DNA of 64,000 bases, taken from assembly GCF_024662015.1 (NCBI RefSeq), contig NZ_CP102480.1:1956501-2020500 (forward strand). The letters are read 5' to 3'. Both the position numbers and the translations under genes were made by a program. Below the pieces are notes generated by a model that saw only the letters and a program-made list of their open reading frames with translations, did no database searches and was not told where the DNA came from. Below are positions 63,636 through 64,000 of this stretch, piece after piece. Each line of letters begins with the position of its first letter. Position 1 is the first letter of the stretch. Source of the DNA: Nisaea acidiphila (lineage in GTDB: Bacteria; Pseudomonadota; Alphaproteobacteria; Thalassobaculales; Thalassobaculaceae).

Positions 63636-64000
63636 ATGAATACCGAAGCCATACGCAGTGCGCCCGGGAGACGGGCGGAGATCCGTGCGCAGGCCGAGGC
63701 ACTCGGCGTGAACGAGGCCTATATCGACCTGCTGGTCGAGGTCTTCTACCGGCGGATCCGCCAGGACGAGGTTTTGGGCCCGGTCTTCGCCCGCCGGATT
63801 TCCGACTGGAGCCCGCATCTCGCCCGAATGAAGAGCTTCTGGGGCTCGGTCGCCCTTAACAGCGGGCAATATTCCGGCAAGCCCGTCCCCGCCCATCTGG
63901 CGCTGAAGGAAGTGCGCAGCGCCCATTTCGAACGCTGGCTCGCCCTCTTCCAGGCGACCCTGGAGGACACGGCGCCAACCCCCGGCGCGGTCGCCTATTT
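63636..64000 (+). CDS. Group III truncated haemoglobin (cut by window edge)
   Basis: The first ~121 residues: MNTEAIRSAPGRRAEIRAQA, then ALGVNEAYIDLLVEVFYRRI, VLGPVFARRISDWSPHLARM, KSFWGSVALNSGQYSGKPVP, AHLALKEVRSAHFERWLALF. This is the globin pattern of group III with the F-helix histidine in AHLAL. Such proteins handle NO or O2 and are often NO-induced. GAAGGGAG lies before the ATG. The C-terminus lies beyond the window. Confidence 0.9.
   Translation, partial: MNTEAIRSAPGRRAEIRAQAEALGVNEAYIDLLVEVFYRRIRQDEVLGPVFARRISDWSPHLARMKSFWGSVALNSGQYSGKPVPAHLALKEVRSAHFERWLALFQATLEDTAPTPGAVAY

Overview
The window is GC-rich chromosomal DNA of an alphaproteobacterium. The evidence is a ChvG/ChvI two-component pair next to pckA, an NDUFS6-type zinc protein of complex I, Fe-type SodB, form I CO dehydrogenase, TRAP and Pot-type transporters, and strongly alphaproteobacterial protein sequences throughout. 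A Rhodospirillales-like marine or soil organism is my best guess; that is inference from protein style, not a database match.

Layout. 1-11,850 is core: chvG(partial)-chvI, a HugZ-like protein, pckA, small enzymes, polA, a methyltransferase, a complex I accessory protein, an ABC ATPase and a lipoprotein hydrolase. At 11,855-11,931 lies tRNA-Arg(CCG), the integration target of a 15.25-kb element bounded by 21-bp direct repeats (11,913-11,933 and 27,166-27,186). The element carries a tyrosine integrase; a four-gene block Dcm methyltransferase / double-ATPase GHKL protein / receiver-like protein / Vsr endonuclease; a Fic protein divergent from a serine recombinase with two near-identical operator-like sites between them; a zone of small and broken genes; a lipoprotein alpha/beta hydrolase; and a divergent Ner-like / repressor pair.

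Directly after the element comes an FMN-binding glutamate-synthase-like gene (27,260-28,867). Its last 579 bp are repeated exactly 9,999 bp further on (38,288-38,866). Between the two copies are an SdpR/SdpI-like pair and a cox cluster for aerobic CO oxidation: coxM, coxS, form I coxL, coxD, coxE, an XdhC/CoxF-like protein and a CoxC/CoxH-like MHYT-LytTR regulator. A 20-bp-spaced direct repeat in front of coxM looks like a LytTR binding site. The partial duplication suggests that the cox segment entered by recombination in the glutamate-synthase gene.

From 39,000 to the end the DNA again looks like ordinary core or accessory chromosome: a PhyH dioxygenase and TPR-GSCFA pair, an amidase with a Pot-type ABC operon, a saccharopine-dehydrogenase/DUF4166/DCC operon, a DctPQM TRAP transporter, an orphan solute-binding protein, PAS and STAS-like proteins and a PAS histidine kinase, a glycosyltransferase, a redoxin/prolyl-hydroxylase fusion, sodB, a metallophosphoesterase, a DUF2059 protein, a NudC-type NADH pyrophosphatase, a pterin dehydratase, a zincin and a truncated haemoglobin cut by the window edge.

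The strongest candidate for a little-described system is the Dcm-GHKL/histidine-kinase-receiver-Vsr block at 14,043-20,394: DNA modification and mismatch-type nuclease genes enclosing what looks like a two-component relay.
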